In this document: one piece after another, positions 24,403-35,483 of the stretch
Layout of the letters: every line of letters starts with the position of its first letter
Numbering within the stretch: the stretch's first letter is position 1
Translations under genes and position numbers: made by a program
NCBI GenBank assembly: GCA_010909165.1
Contig: MU008215.1
Span: forward strand, 303,403 to 367,402
DNA length: 64,000 nucleotides
Direction of reading: 5' to 3'
Source: Anthoceros angustus
Taxonomy: Eukaryota; Streptophyta; Anthocerotopsida; Anthocerotales; Anthocerotaceae
The notes under the pieces: generated by a model
What the model was told of the DNA's origin: nothing
The model's database searches: none
Seen by the model: only the letters and a program-made list of their open reading frames with translations

Positions 24403-24418
24403 AAATGAGAAGGGAGTA

Positions 24419-27400
24419 TGTAAACGATCTAGTCTCGAAACCCTGCTAAAATGTGCCCAAGTGAATTTTTTGTTTTTTTTGAGTGTGAAAATAAGTGATG
24501 GTAGTTGGGGATATTCATAGTAAAAATGTCCTTGGCCTATGGAGTTCTTTTTGTTTTATTGCCTAGGTTAGAAAATAAATGGTCCGGAATTTGGTTCCTT
24601 GGCCCATGGACTATGTTCAAAAAGGTCTATATATGTGAGATAGGGGTGGTTAATTAATTGAGTCTATAAGTTGGGGTCCGCCAGAGCCGAATGAGTGGGG
24701 TTGTGGATTGGGAGGAAAGCGGTCGAGAAGACAACCAGAGTAGGGGCCAAACTTAACCCTAAGGAAATGTGACGAGCGCTCAAACGGAGCGCGGCCGGAG
24801 CGAGGAGGAGTGGAGCGCAACGGCCGGAGCGTGAGGTCGAGGAGCGTTCGAGGGGACCGTGATCGAGAGCGAGGCGCGATCGGGGAGGGCCAACCCTCAC
24901 GCGAATCGCAACCCCACAGGAAGGAAGGCGGCGCCGGCCCTTGCGAGGAGGTAGGAACCCCGAGACCCCTGTGAAATTCGCAGCGAGGTGGCTGGGAGGC
25001 GCGCGAGACCGGGGACTCGTGAAGGATGGCGCCAAGGTCCACCGAATTGTGCCCAATGGCCAAACATGGATCATTGGAAAGTTCGAGCTGGGGCGGTGAA
25101 GGAGTCGGGTTTCATGGAAGAGCGGTGGAATTACACGGACTGTGGGAGTGCGCCACACAAAAGACAAGCAACCGCGGGGATTTAGAGCAAAGCCGTGGAT
25201 TGGGACCGCATTGGTTAGGGAAGTGTATCAGAAGGAGGAGGGGGGTTTGGTGATGGAACCAAAAGAGCAGAAGCAGCATACCGTTAAAGCGGGCGAATCC
25301 GGAACCCAATGGTTGACGACGGATTGGCAACAGCAGCTTGATGGGTCCGCCAGTGGCTGTACAAGACAAGAAGTGGATTATTTGTCCGACCACCTTGTTC
25401 CTCCATGAAGTGGTCAAGGGGCGAATCGATCGGGACGAATTCTCGAGAAGTTGTGTGAAGAGAGGTTGAACTTGATTTCTCCTACCCCCTCTCTAATCTC
25501 ACCATTCCTAGTCCATCTTTATGTTTACGCTAATGCCCGCCAGAGGTGGAGATAGCCTCCCTTCATGTGGAAGCCTGGGAGGTGAAATGGAAGGAGGAGC
25601 CCAAGGAGGAAATTGAGGAGGAATGACAGGGAGTCCATGGCGGGCCCGAGGAGGAGAAGGAAATTCTACCAAAGAAGAAGAGGAAGACCGGGTGGGCATC
25701 GGGTGAAGGTGGACGCCACTGTCGGTCGGCCTGGCAAAGAAAATGAAAGCCAAACGGGCTGAGGTGGAGGAAGAGGCGCGATCCGAGGACAATTTTCGAC
25801 TGGATGCATGATGAATCAACGAGGGTTTAGGGCGACCTCGAGCGGACCCTCCTCAAAGATGGGAAGAGATTTTCAAGGGACTCCACCGGCAACAGAGGTG
25901 GATGCAACCGAATTGGTGAGGGTGCGCACTTTGTTGGGAGGAAAGTTCTCGACAGAGGATGGCGGCACGGGGCCGCCAACAAGTGGAATTGGTGACGACC
26001 ACGGCGATCCGGGCCCAAGCGGATTTGTTGGATCAAGCTTTTAGCTCTCACATGGCTCTGGGTGCAAGGGGCGGCGGAGGAAGTGGTGAAGGCCGTTTGA
26101 TTTAAGAGGAGGCCAAGCAAGCAACTGGAGGAAGACAAGCGGGCCTAGAGGAGATAAGGGCAAGATTGGAGGATTTGTGTGGCCTGTGGAGAAGTGCAAG
26201 CCATGACGAGTCCAGGAAGCACTCATGGCTCAAATTAAGGATGCCCACGAGTCAAAACCAGAGATGGGGGGAGTTGTTGCAGCCCAGAGCGGAGGGCCTC
26301 GTGGAGAAGGCCCATAAGCTGGAACGGCGATATAACGGAGCGGATGAGGCACGGGCGAACCAAAAAGAGAAGGGAAGCGAGGTGGCGGTGACACGACCGG
26401 GGTAGTGGAAGGCACCGAGGAAGGACACAGCAGCCAAGGTAGTCAAACACTCACCACTTGGACCAACGACGGTGGAGTCCACGGTAGGCGGAAGCCACAT
26501 GGCGGGGCGATGACGCGACGCGGCACCCCGCGAGGACATGGACCAGCAACTGTGTAGCTACGGAGGAGGGTAAGCACCTCAGCAGGAGGTCCTATTATGT
26601 TGCACATGGATGAGGAAACTTACGTGCCTCGGGTCTATATGTGAATGGAGAACGTGGCTTAACCTCACCGTCCCATGCGTGTGGAAATAGGAGGGATCAG
26701 TCCTACCCATCGCAAGTGAGGACCCGGCATACTTCTACCATTGCGCCGAGTGTGGATTGGCCCCTATTATGCGGAGGCGACTTTGGAGGAGTTGAGGAAG
26801 AGGAGGTCCAGCTTGGGTGGATGAGGAACCGTGGTAATCCTCGAATAGGCCAGGAAGAGGCGGAAGCCCGGCGGTGGTATGCCTCAAATTAGGACGCCCA
26901 GTGATGTGAGGTGGAAGTGTGGGAGAACCCGTGACCGGGCGGCGGTGAGAGAGCTCGTGGCGGCGATGGAGGACGAAGGGCCAAAGTGACGAGTCGGGGA
27001 GGGCGAGGATAGCGAGGCAGGGTGGTAGCATCCTAAAGATAATTTGGTTAGGATGCCCATCGACCTAGGATCGCTTAGAATTGTGGGTGCCCTTAGCTTT
27101 TAGGATCTAGAAACTGGGGAAACGGGCCCCCGATGTATAAGAGGGGCAACTTTGCCCACCACGATAACTCGGTTGAGATCCCACGCCTGTGGATGGTTGG
27201 AGACGTCCGATGATGAGGTGGTGTGTGCGAGACGCCCTAGGGGTGGTCGAGAGCTTGCTCCGCAACGGGAGGAGGAGGTGATGGAGCAATTGCCGACAAA
27301 GGAGGAGGAAGCCAAGGGATTGGCGCGGTCCGGAGCTTGCTCGCGCCGGACGCCCGGTTCTTCTCCTTCACCTTGTCCCTGAGTTGTGTTCAAATCGAGA

Positions 27401-28054
27401 AGTGTGAGTGGATGGTTGGAAGCCCGGGCGAATTGAGGGAGGGGAGAGAGAGAGAGAGAGATCGGGTGAAGGAGAGATCAAATCAGACGCGATGCGAGGT
27501 GTGAGATCGTAAGGGAAGAGAAGGAACTAATTGAGAAGCGTGGAGAATTGTGTGTGAATTGAGAAACTCAAACCGTGTGCATGGAAAGTGCACAAGGAAA
27601 ACAAAGTCTCTAGTAGAAACCGTGTGGGTGGCGCCTGTGTGTGTGTGTGAGGAGTGGAGTATCCTAGGAACTTTGGTCTCTAGGAATTGGTGTGTGCATG
27701 AAGTGTGGAGTGCCAAATAAAGTCCGATCCGTGAGCACCGTAGCCGCCTGCTAGATCCGCGGCGCGCCGAGATGAGTTGCTAGGGTTTGGTGTGGGACCC
27801 ACCTCGGTCGAAAGCAACTACCCGGTTGTGGAATGAGATTGGCCGTGGAAATGGGATAAGTGGTTGGACAAGTCGGTAGTAGGAGATAGGTAAGAGGAGT
27901 GATAGCAAGTAGCCCGACTTAGGCAAAGGTCGAGGATAGAAGTTAGCGTCACTTGGCACAAACCATTCCCTTGGGAGCGAATCCTAGGCCTACAACGACA
28001 TTGAGGGTGAATGTGGACCTCACGGTGTCCCTAGACACAAGGTTACACTCCACA
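24419..28054 (+). repeat. Gypsy-A 3' LTR (3.6 kb)
   Basis: It pairs with 14997-18603. The TATA-like TCTATATATG is at 24627-24636. The embedded ORF is readable at about 25000-26420, including QTWIIGKFE, QEVDYLSDHL, EKEILPKKKRKTG and GLVEKAHKLERRYNGADEAR. LTR-to-LTR differences are mostly indels of 1-5 bases. Confidence 0.88.
25000..26420 (+). pseudogene. ORF embedded in the Gypsy-A 3' LTR
   Basis: This is the second copy of the LTR ORF, broken at different positions from the first. It keeps the helical C-terminal part better: GLVEKAHKLERRYNGADEAR is open at 26296-26360. Comparing both copies supports one ancestral reading frame. Function is unknown. Confidence 0.5.
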
Positions 28055-28960
28055 ACCACCTGCCAAGGGCTCCTCCTCACGAGGTGGAAAAGGAAAGAAG
28101 GCAGCAGCGGAGGTTGCGGCGCCAGGAGGGGGTGAGGTCGAGATGCCCTAATTTACGTGCTTTGCAGGGCAGTTCAACCCTAGGGATTTGGTCGATTTTC
28201 GGCAGTGGGCAGAGGAAGATAACATCCAATTGGGATGGGTGTATGGCCGCCAATGGGCCTACACCAATTTGGAGTTGATTGAGGAGTGTTACATCAACCT
28301 CCATCAACCGGAAGCAGCCCTTGCCGCGTTGCCAGAGAGGAATGCTCGGACTGATCCGCGCTATTGGACGGTTCGAAGCATTCGACAGGTGTATGGAAGG
28401 CCGGAGGAGGAGAGCTCAGGAATCGCTCTCCTCGAGAGGACAAATGGGGGGAAGAGGATTGCCCTCTCGGAAATTCCTCAAGAGGTCCTCGACATGATGG
28501 ACGGAGGAGTGAAGGCCCACGCCAAGAATGGCTGGAAGACGGACAGCATCAAGGAGCTGAAGTGGAGGCTCTTTGCTAAGATTGTGTTGGGGTTGGTGAA
28601 TTATCAGCGACTTCTTATTTCGCACCAACTTCCTTCAATTTTTGTGGAAGATTTCGAGAGGAGCCAAGCTGATTGGGGCACCATCATGTATGAGGCCTAC
28701 ATCCATCATGCTGTGAGAAGCCTTTAGGCCAAATTCGGTGGATGAGGAAGGGGCCAAGGCCCTGTTATCTTAGCACCTATTTGGTGCATTTGTGGGAGAC
28801 CGAGGGGCTCCTCACCAGCAAAAAGCTGGAGGATGCTTGGCATCCTTCGAAAATAATTCACCTCCAGCCAAGTTTAGAGAGGCCTTTGCCTTTCGCTTTG
28901 AGGAAGATGATGGGGGGCCAGACCTCCACAAGCATGCCAGGGATAAGTATGGCCGCTAGA
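28055..28960 (+). pseudogene. Gypsy-B ORF upstream of PBS, resembles plant transposon-associated domain
   Basis: The ORF begins at ATG 14959 (MPRKVERQGKEP) and resumes at 28055. Across the Gypsy-A insertion, with one copy of the target duplication removed, the frame stays open (next residues PAKGSSSRGGKGKK). The main open part is 28188-28727, with YTNLELIEECYINL, a following YWTVRS, RIALSEIPQEVLDMM, LKWRLFAKIVLGLV and SQADWGTIMYEAYIHHAV. A shifted continuation has CYLSTYLVHLWETEGLLTS to about 28840. The order of features recalls the 'putative plant transposon protein' domain (L(V/I)xEFYxNL, then a V.G..V stretch, then the LP..D...I..A..I motif), but this is from memory and weak. It lies just before the PBS, so it is probably within the 5' LTR. 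Confidence 0.5.
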
Positions 28961-28997
28961 GGGGGAAGCCTCGGGAGCCCCGGAGTTTTCCCTCCCA

Positions 28998-29016
28998 CAT
29001 TTTTGGCGCCGTTGCC
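28998..29016 (+). other. Gypsy-B primer binding site
   Basis: TTTTTGGCGCCGTTGCCGG directly follows an LTR-like end CCTCCCACA. It is of the same type as the Gypsy-A PBS and is better preserved. Confidence 0.8.
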
Positions 29017-29226
29017 GGCGACTTGTTGCTGAAAAGTTTGAAGTTTTTGTGATTTCCATTGCTAGGCTGCAGAATGTTTGAGAAGGGACTGACGGTCGAC
29101 CATATGTTGTGAAGAAGGAGCTTCACGTCCTCAAGTTGTCATAGGGGTGAACGATTGAGACACTAAAGGGTGTGATTTGCTTCCTTCTTATCGACTGTGG
29201 GTTGGAGGCCATGAGGATGCTTGCAG

Positions 29227-30507
29227 ATGTCTGGTAAGGGAAAGACCCGAGGAGGAGAACGTGGAAGGTCGCCCCCGCCTGTCACTGCAAGGGATTTACG
29301 AGCTTCACGGAGAAATCGATTAAGGGAAGAAATTGCTGCTGCCGCCACCCGTCGACAGCAGGAAGAAAACGAGCTACGGGCGATCGAAGAGGAGGCCATC
29401 CTTGCCGCGACGCACGAAGGAGAGGACGGTGGTCGAAGGGAGGACGGTTCGGAGGAAGAAGGGGCGGAAATCACCGACAGCGAAAGGAAAGAGGTTGTGG
29501 AGGAGAAATTGGTGTCCGTAGGAAGGGAGACATCCCCGAGCGCCGTGACTTCACGCACTGGCCGTGGAATTTGCCAATGATGGGTTTCTTGAGGCGGTGA
29601 GTCCACCCACTTCCAGCGGAACTGACAGCGACGACGAGGTCGTAAGTAGTGGGGAATTTCAAGCTTGGTCGGAGGACTTGGCTGAACGCCTCGATCGTAT
29701 CATTGCTCAGCTCAATCTTTTGGGACGGACCACAGGGGAGGTCGCTACTCCTCCGTTGGTTCAGAACTTCAGCACCCAAAGATCCTGATCTGTTTTTTGG
29801 TCCACCGAGGGGAGGAGAAGCATAGGAGTAGCGGGAACGGCTGGGACGAGCAACATGAGTGGAGCCATTGGCGGAGGAGGGCTGCCACAGCTCCACAGTC
29901 GCCAACAATATGTCAAATTTGGCGAGAAGAAGAAGGGCGATGACGCGGAGGCGTTTGTGAGAACTTTCGAGCACGTCTCCCACGCCAACTTGGAGGATCG
30001 AGCTGAACGATCGCGCATCTTCCGGACTACATCGAGAGGCACGCATGCAGGTGGTATGGTCGCACCTACAAAACGGTGGCACCGACGGATTGGGAGGCTC
30101 AAGGCCTTCTTGAATCAATTTCCCGAGGCCCGCCACGCGATCATACCTTGGCAAAACTGAGGACCCTTCGTAGGAAGAAGAGAGAATCCTTGTTTGATTA
30201 TGTGCAGAGGTTCTATGGCTACCTAGATCGAGTTCCAAAATGTGCACCCGAGAGGCAGGGGGATCCACCCACCTCTGGGTACTCACAAGAGCAAGCGCTG
30301 GATTGGTTTGTGAGCGGATTGTCCCGAAAAATGGAAGTACACTGCAGACGCGAGACTAAGACGCTGGCTGGAGCCATTCGATTAGCTGAGGAATGGGAAT
30401 CCGCCGAGTTGGGGAGAAGGAGGAAGAAGAGGCGAAGCCATAAGAAGAGGAAAGGATCGAGGCGCCGAGCCTGCCTTCCCTCCGCCTCCTCCACCGCCAT
30501 CCCTACT
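29227..30507 (+). pseudogene. Gypsy-B gag, C-terminally cut by Copia-C
   Basis: Gag begins MSGKGKTRGGERGRSPPP (ATG 29227) with a charged coiled-coil stretch (RRNRLREEIAAAATRRQQEE) and a Ser/Glu-rich linker. The retrotransposon gag (capsid) domain runs from QQYVKFGEKKKGDDAEAFVR (29907) through LRTLRRKKRESLFDYVQRFY (30163) to ALDWFVSGLSRKMEVHCRRE and LAEEWESAELGRRRKKRR (30430). Frameshifts lie near 29570, 29790 and 30060-30150. The reading ends in a Pro run at the Copia-C LTR. No zinc knuckle remains. Confidence 0.88.
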
Positions 30508-30758
30508 TGAAGGATCGTGGGGCGACATGATGGTGGAAAGAGGAGAGGAGAGGAGGAGGCAAGGATCTCTCACATTGAGATGAGGCTTGGAGGGTATTTA
30601 TACCTCCAAGGGCTCCTAGGAAGCTCCACAAGAAGCCCCTAGGAAGGAGCACAAGAAGCTTCCTAGTGATTAGCTTCACTAAACTAATGATACTTAATCG
30701 ACACCTAACTTAGACTAAGTGTATTAGTCTAAGTACATTGGGCTTTAATACCCTTACA
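30508..30758 (-). repeat. Copia-C 3' LTR
   Basis: On the minus strand it reads TGTAAGGGTATT ... GATCCTTCA, with a TATA box TATAAATA at about 30594-30601. The PPT (minus AAGTGGGAGGT) abuts at 30759-30769. Its terminal 90 bases recur in the opposite orientation at 59242-59332. Confidence 0.7.
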
Positions 30759-30759
30759 A

Positions 30760-32498
30760 CCTCCCACTTAAAGGCCAATTTACCTTCAGAAGAATGGACT
30801 ACCTCATGCCCATCTGTCCGAGCTTGTGCAAATTGCTCAGAGAGTCCCTTGGTAAGAATATCTCTAGGTTCGGTGTGAACCTTGACAAGTTGTACCCTCT
30901 TGTCATCCAACACCTCTCGAATGAAGTGATACTTCACATCCACATGTTTAGTCTTCGCATGAAACATCGGATTCTTTGCCAATTGGATAGCACTCACAAT
31001 GCAACACCAGCTCAACCTTGATCCCCAAGTCTCCCACTAAACGAGCAAGCCATATGGCTTCCTTGCAAGCCTCCGTCGCAACATACTCGGCCTCTGGTAG
31101 ATAGCGTAATGCACGATCGCAAACGAGATCGCCATGAGATCGCCTCCAAAGGTACATGAAGACATAACGATGTGGACCTCCTTTTGTCCATATCCTCGCA
31201 TAATCGAGATCTGTACCCAACCACACATGCATCTTCACTACCAAAACATATGCACAAAGCTTTTGTACCGATACCTCATAACTCCTTTTATCGCCTCCCA
31301 ATGCTTCTTGCCGTGGTTTGACATAAACTCGCTAACCACTCCCACCGCAAAGGCAATGTCGACGTAGCAATCATTGCATACATCAAACTCCCTACTGATG
31401 AGTATGGGACCTTCTCCATTTCAGCTTTTGTCCTCCTCGAGCTTGGGCAATCCGCTTGAAAGTTTCACATATGGAGGCAATGGAGTACCCAATGGCTTCC
31501 CTTCTCCATGTTGAAACGTTGAAGCACCTTAATGTATTATGAGACAAATAAAGCGACGCTTATGTCCGCTCCGAATACGCATGCCAAGTATATGGCTCGC
31601 CTCCCAAGTCTCATTTCAAAGTGAGCATTCAACTTTGACTTCAACAAATCTCATCAAGACTGCTCCAAAGAATTAGCATATCATCCACATAGAGGATCAA
31701 AATGAGCAAGCTTTGATCCTTAGCTTGCTTCGTATAGAGGCAATGATCCTCATCGCCACGCTTGTAGCCTTGAGAAAGCATAAATGAGTGGAACTTGTGA
31801 TACCACTGGTGCCTGTTTTCAAACCATAAAGGCTCTTCCTCAACCTCGCACACCGATTCTCTTTGCCCTTCTCAACAAAACCTTCGTTGCGTGTAGACTT
31901 CCTCTTGAAGGTCACCATGCAAGAATGCCGCTTTGACATCCATCATACAAGTTCCATATCATTCTCGGCAACCAAAGCAAGAACACATCGCAAAGTTGTC
32001 ATTTTGACTCGGTGAGAAAATCTCATCAAAGTCAATGCCGGGTTGTTGCTTGAAACCCTTAGCAACCAATCGTGCCTTGTACTTTGGTTTGCCATCAAGG
32101 TATGACCTTCATCTTGTACACCCATTTGCACTGAGTGCCTTCTTATCCTAGGCAACCGAACCAACTCCCAAGTTTGGTTCTTATGCAATTCATGACCGCA
32201 TGGCCTTCTCCCACTTCTCTTGTTACTCATTGACATGGCCTCTTTGTAAGAAGAGGGTTCCCACAACTGCCAACATGACATAATCCGTAGATGGATCATA
32301 CCCGCCGAGGTCGTGTAATCCTGCCTGACCTACGAAGCACAGACACCTCCATAGGTGCTTGTTCGACTCTTGGTTCATCTACCGGTGGAGGACTATGCTC
32401 CTGCACATTACCACGGCTATTAACCTGCCCATGATGATCGTATCCATCTTCTTGGAAGATCACCCTTCGCACCTCCACAGTTGGAGTAGGCTTCCAGT
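30760..32498 (-). pseudogene. Copia-C reverse transcriptase and RNase H
   Basis: On the minus strand from 32498: RRSGRITRP (linker), NQTWELVRLPR (32170), LRKSLYGLKT (31840), LILYVDDMLIL (RT catalytic YVDD, about 31690). RNase H follows with AEYVATEACKEAIWLARLV (about 31080) and SAIQLAKNPMFHAKTKHVDV (30975). It closes with VHTE and DILTKGLS (30830). About ten frame changes. Each motif is strong. Confidence 0.88.
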
Positions 32499-32530
32499 CA
32501 CTACAACACAACGTTTGGTTTTATGACGCG
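32499..32530 (+). repeat. CACTA left terminal inverted repeat
   Basis: It starts CACTACAACACAACG and ends TTATGACGCG. Five mismatches to the reverse complement of 43492-43523. Confidence 0.88.
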
Positions 32531-32663
32531 TTCATGGATGAGACAAACACGATTCGGCCTTGCTAATGGTGCGGAGGGTGGGATGGGTTTCCGTCATAAT
32601 ACAAGTCATTGAAACAACGTGCTCGCGAAATGAATGACGGCACTCGAACGGGGTCGTCGACAT

Positions 32664-32941
32664 TGATGAGAATCATAGCTGCTCTAGGTAGCAAAACATA
32701 GCAAGCAGATAGTAGAAAGCTTTGCACAAAAAGTTGTATGCATTAATTATAATAGAAAGTACAAAGCCTTTATATAGGCTAGGTGGTTATAACCATAAGG
32801 TGGTTATAACCATAAGTAGTTCTAACCTCTAAGTGGTTGTAACAACTAACTACTCATTAAACTACCTAAAGCCCTAAGAACTAAATTAATTAATAGCCTT
32901 AGGTGCCCTAGTGAAGAGTGCCCTAAATAGGTCATATTTCA
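32664..32941 (-). repeat. Copia-D 3' LTR
   Basis: It contains TATATAAAG (minus, 32768-32776), a TATA box. Next to it are two 17-bp tandem units GGTGGTTATAACCATAA (32781-32814), each with the palindrome GGTTATAACC, and two further degenerate units. These lie upstream of or at the promoter on the minus strand and could bind MYB-type factors. Confidence 0.8.
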
Positions 32942-33719
32942 TCACTCCCACTCACTATGAACTAGGTGTGAAGAATCAGCTTCAAAATGAGACTAAAAAG
33001 ACTAGTTAGCTCCCACTAACTTGAAAACTATCCACTAACTAAGAAAACAATTAAAAACTGGCTTAAGTTACATTTAAGCAGAATTTAACGTAATCAAAAT
33101 TAATTACCAAAAAGGTAATTAGGAAATGGTAAATTCCTAAATAAGGTAAAAAAAAGGGTAAAGATGAAAACCATTAAATGGGTTAAACCCATGGGGCATG
33201 TGATGCCGTCAGTATGCCCATGTGGGGGGTGGGGGTTAGGTCATCAGTTAATGTACCCTCCCCATACGGTTTTATTCCTCCTCCCGCTCCATCGCTCCCG
33301 CTCCTCCCGCTCCTCCCCAAAGCTCCTTGGCTATGGCTCGTAGCGGATCCGTGCAGAAAAAGCGCCGGCGTCCCTGGCGGTGCGCCGCCACATGTACTCA
33401 CCCTGCGGTCGCCAGCTCGATCTGCTGAAGAATGGGCGCCCGGCTGCTGCGGGAAGAAGAAATTGGGAGAGTCACGGCCCACAGGAGGGATCGCGCCTCT
33501 GAGAGTGAACGCCCCTCCATGCGTGCCCTGATCCTCCACCGCATCTAAATGGATTCCAACCTTTGTGGAGAGCCCACCATGATTTCACAGTGGTAGGAAG
33601 TGGTCGCACTCGTGTTGATGTTGAAGTCACCGGGAGAGGTGGAAGTCGTCCCTGCGGTGATGGAGGTCGCCAATTGATGTGTGAGTGCCGCCATATGCGG
33701 GAGTGTCTCACCCAAGCCG

Positions 33720-35483
33720 GAGATTAAAGAAAGCCGATCTGCATGTCTTGTCTCAATGTCTCAAAAGTGCTCGCCGCTAATCCCAAGCCAACACCGCTCC
33801 AACCGCAAGATGTCGTCACCATCAGTGTGAGAGATCGTCGGGAAGATTTCATAAAGCTCCTGTGAGGAAGAAATCGCCGAGATTGTTCTCTTATCGGATA
33901 CAAGTGCCTCGGAAGAATCTTCATTGAAGGGCTTCATTGGATGAAGGGTGTTTCTTCAAGCAACATGAGCGGCAAAGGGGCCTCGCATCTAGGTTCCCAT
34001 TCTTCTTCTTTCTGATCCTTTTCCATGTGATTAGGTATTACGCACCAATTACAAATAATTCCACTCTTTTGGTACCCACGGAAGGTGTGGAAGAGTTGGA
34101 TTCGCCATGATATTTGTTTGGTGTGGAATAAGCGTCTATTGGAAGGAGAACTTTTGCGCGTCCTCTTCCTCTGCCTCTTCCGGCACATCACTGCTTGTTG
34201 GACTTGGGCTCATGGCGTCATGGACTCCTCCACATGGCTAGCTGATGAGTTCTGCGACACGATGTCGAGGTCTTCGCCCCGCATCGAAACCGCGAATTCT
34301 TTTGGGCTTGTCGAACCACGCGTTGTGGTGAGAAATGGTAGTGCAGGAGGGTGGGAGGGAAATCAAGAGAACAAGGAATGCAACAAGTTCGGAGGAGGTG
34401 TTGGTGGCGCTTCATATTGAGATCCGCTTCGGAAAGTGTTGATATGGTGTTCGGAGTCGATTCCTTCATCTTGATTGAAGAAGTTGCGCATCGCATCATA
34501 CTCATCACATCTCTTGAAGAATATAAGCGAGCAAGGTGATCCCACATCATTTAGAAGTTTTGCTTGCTTGCATTGTCTTACCATATTAAGGGCTAGTCCA
34601 CCGATCGGAGGTCTTGAGCTTTTTCATCCTGGCGTCCCAGTTTCTTTGCTCTCGGAGCCCCAGTGTGGGTGTGGACCCACTTACAGCGTCCCATAGGTCT
34701 CGATTGCGGAAAAGTGCATTCGTGGGCGCCAAGCGTCATCGGCCCATTGAATCATCCTTCTCCTTAAAAGCTGTCACCATAGTTGTGATTCACCACGGAA
34801 GGTCGTACTTCATCTTTGGGTGGATCCCGCCTCCTCGATCGTCCACGCGGAACCAGCCATTGCGGTGGTCACTATTGCGCCTTAGAGCTGAGCGCCCGCA
34901 TTTCCTCATCATCATGCAGAAACATCGCAAGGAGCAAAACAAGAAGAAACCTTTTCAGACCGGGCGTGTTTGTCGGGATGACGAGCAGCAGGGAAAGTTT
35001 GTGATGAAGACACCAAGATGTTTGTCAAGATGCTCAAGGAGGCGCTTATTGAGATCACGCACTTCTCTTGCTAACTCCTCTATGCTTGTTCTGCGAGGGT
35101 GTGTTGACGGCGTGGTTCTCTGGCGAGAGTCTTTATCGAAGGAAGTTTCTTGCTTGTGTTGTTGTAAACTGCATTGGAGAGAGGAAGAGGACCGCTTGTA
35201 GATTTGGGATATGATCAAGAGCGAGTTCAATTGCTTTCACTTGACTTAAACTAAAGATAGTAAGCAAGTTTCTTCTAGCAATTTCTATCCGCCTCCCTTG
35301 ATCTTCTACTTTGATTAGAATAGAGCCAATGAAGTTAGCAATAAGTATGGAATCTCCTACTATCTTACTAGACTTCCTAGCAATTCTAATCTTTGCATTC
35401 CTATATTCTATCTCTTGTCTTGCCTTAATCTTCTTCCAATAGCCTTGCTTGCGAGGATTGAAGGATCCATCGCATTGAAGCAA
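33720..35483 (-). pseudogene. Copia-D gag-like ORF with damaged zinc knuckle
   Basis: On the minus strand: a helical N-part (TSIEELAREVRDLNKRLLEH, about 35000-35080), the copia Gag motif MMWDHLARLYSSRDVMSM (about 34495-34550) with NIKMKE-like continuation, then DSEHHINTFRS (about 34395-34430). CNWCVIPNHMEKDQK (about 34010-34060) is a CCHC knuckle, C-x2-C-x4-H-x4, with Gln where the last Cys should be. The part below 33930 could be the start of a protease but lacks D-S-G. The remainder to 33180 is unassigned. Confidence 0.65.

Larger units (their letters stand above)
14995..28054 (+). mobile_element. Gypsy-A LTR retrotransposon with 3.6 kb LTRs
   Basis: Direct repeats 14997-18603 and 24419-28054 flank a 5.8 kb internal region with PBS (18604), gag, RT, RNase H and integrase in gypsy order. 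The polypurine tract AAATGAGAAGGGAGTA ends at 24418. The LTRs begin TGT(G/A)AA and end CTCCACA. The host ORF gives independent support: AACCA occurs on both sides (14990-14994 and 28054-28058), and removing one copy with the element restores an open frame. The LTR ends are offset by 1-2 bases from a perfect TG...CA plus 5-bp duplication, probably through small indels. The LTRs differ by very many small indels, so the insertion is either old or poorly sequenced. Confidence 0.9.
14959..30507 (+). mobile_element. Gypsy-B LTR retrotransposon, truncated, split by Gypsy-A
   Basis: The remaining parts are the start of an ORF (14959-14994), its continuation (28055-28960), a PBS at 28998, and gag (29227-30507). 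Gypsy-A sits between the first two. The element is cut at 30507 by the Copia-C LTR, inside the proline-rich end of gag, so pol and the 3' LTR are missing. The PBS TTTTTGGCGCCGTTGCCGG is the type found in plant Tat/Athila-like gypsy elements. Confidence 0.7.

Noticed and set aside
29471-30286. 271-aa minus-strand ORF
   Set aside because: Antisense to the well-supported Gypsy-B gag; no motif.
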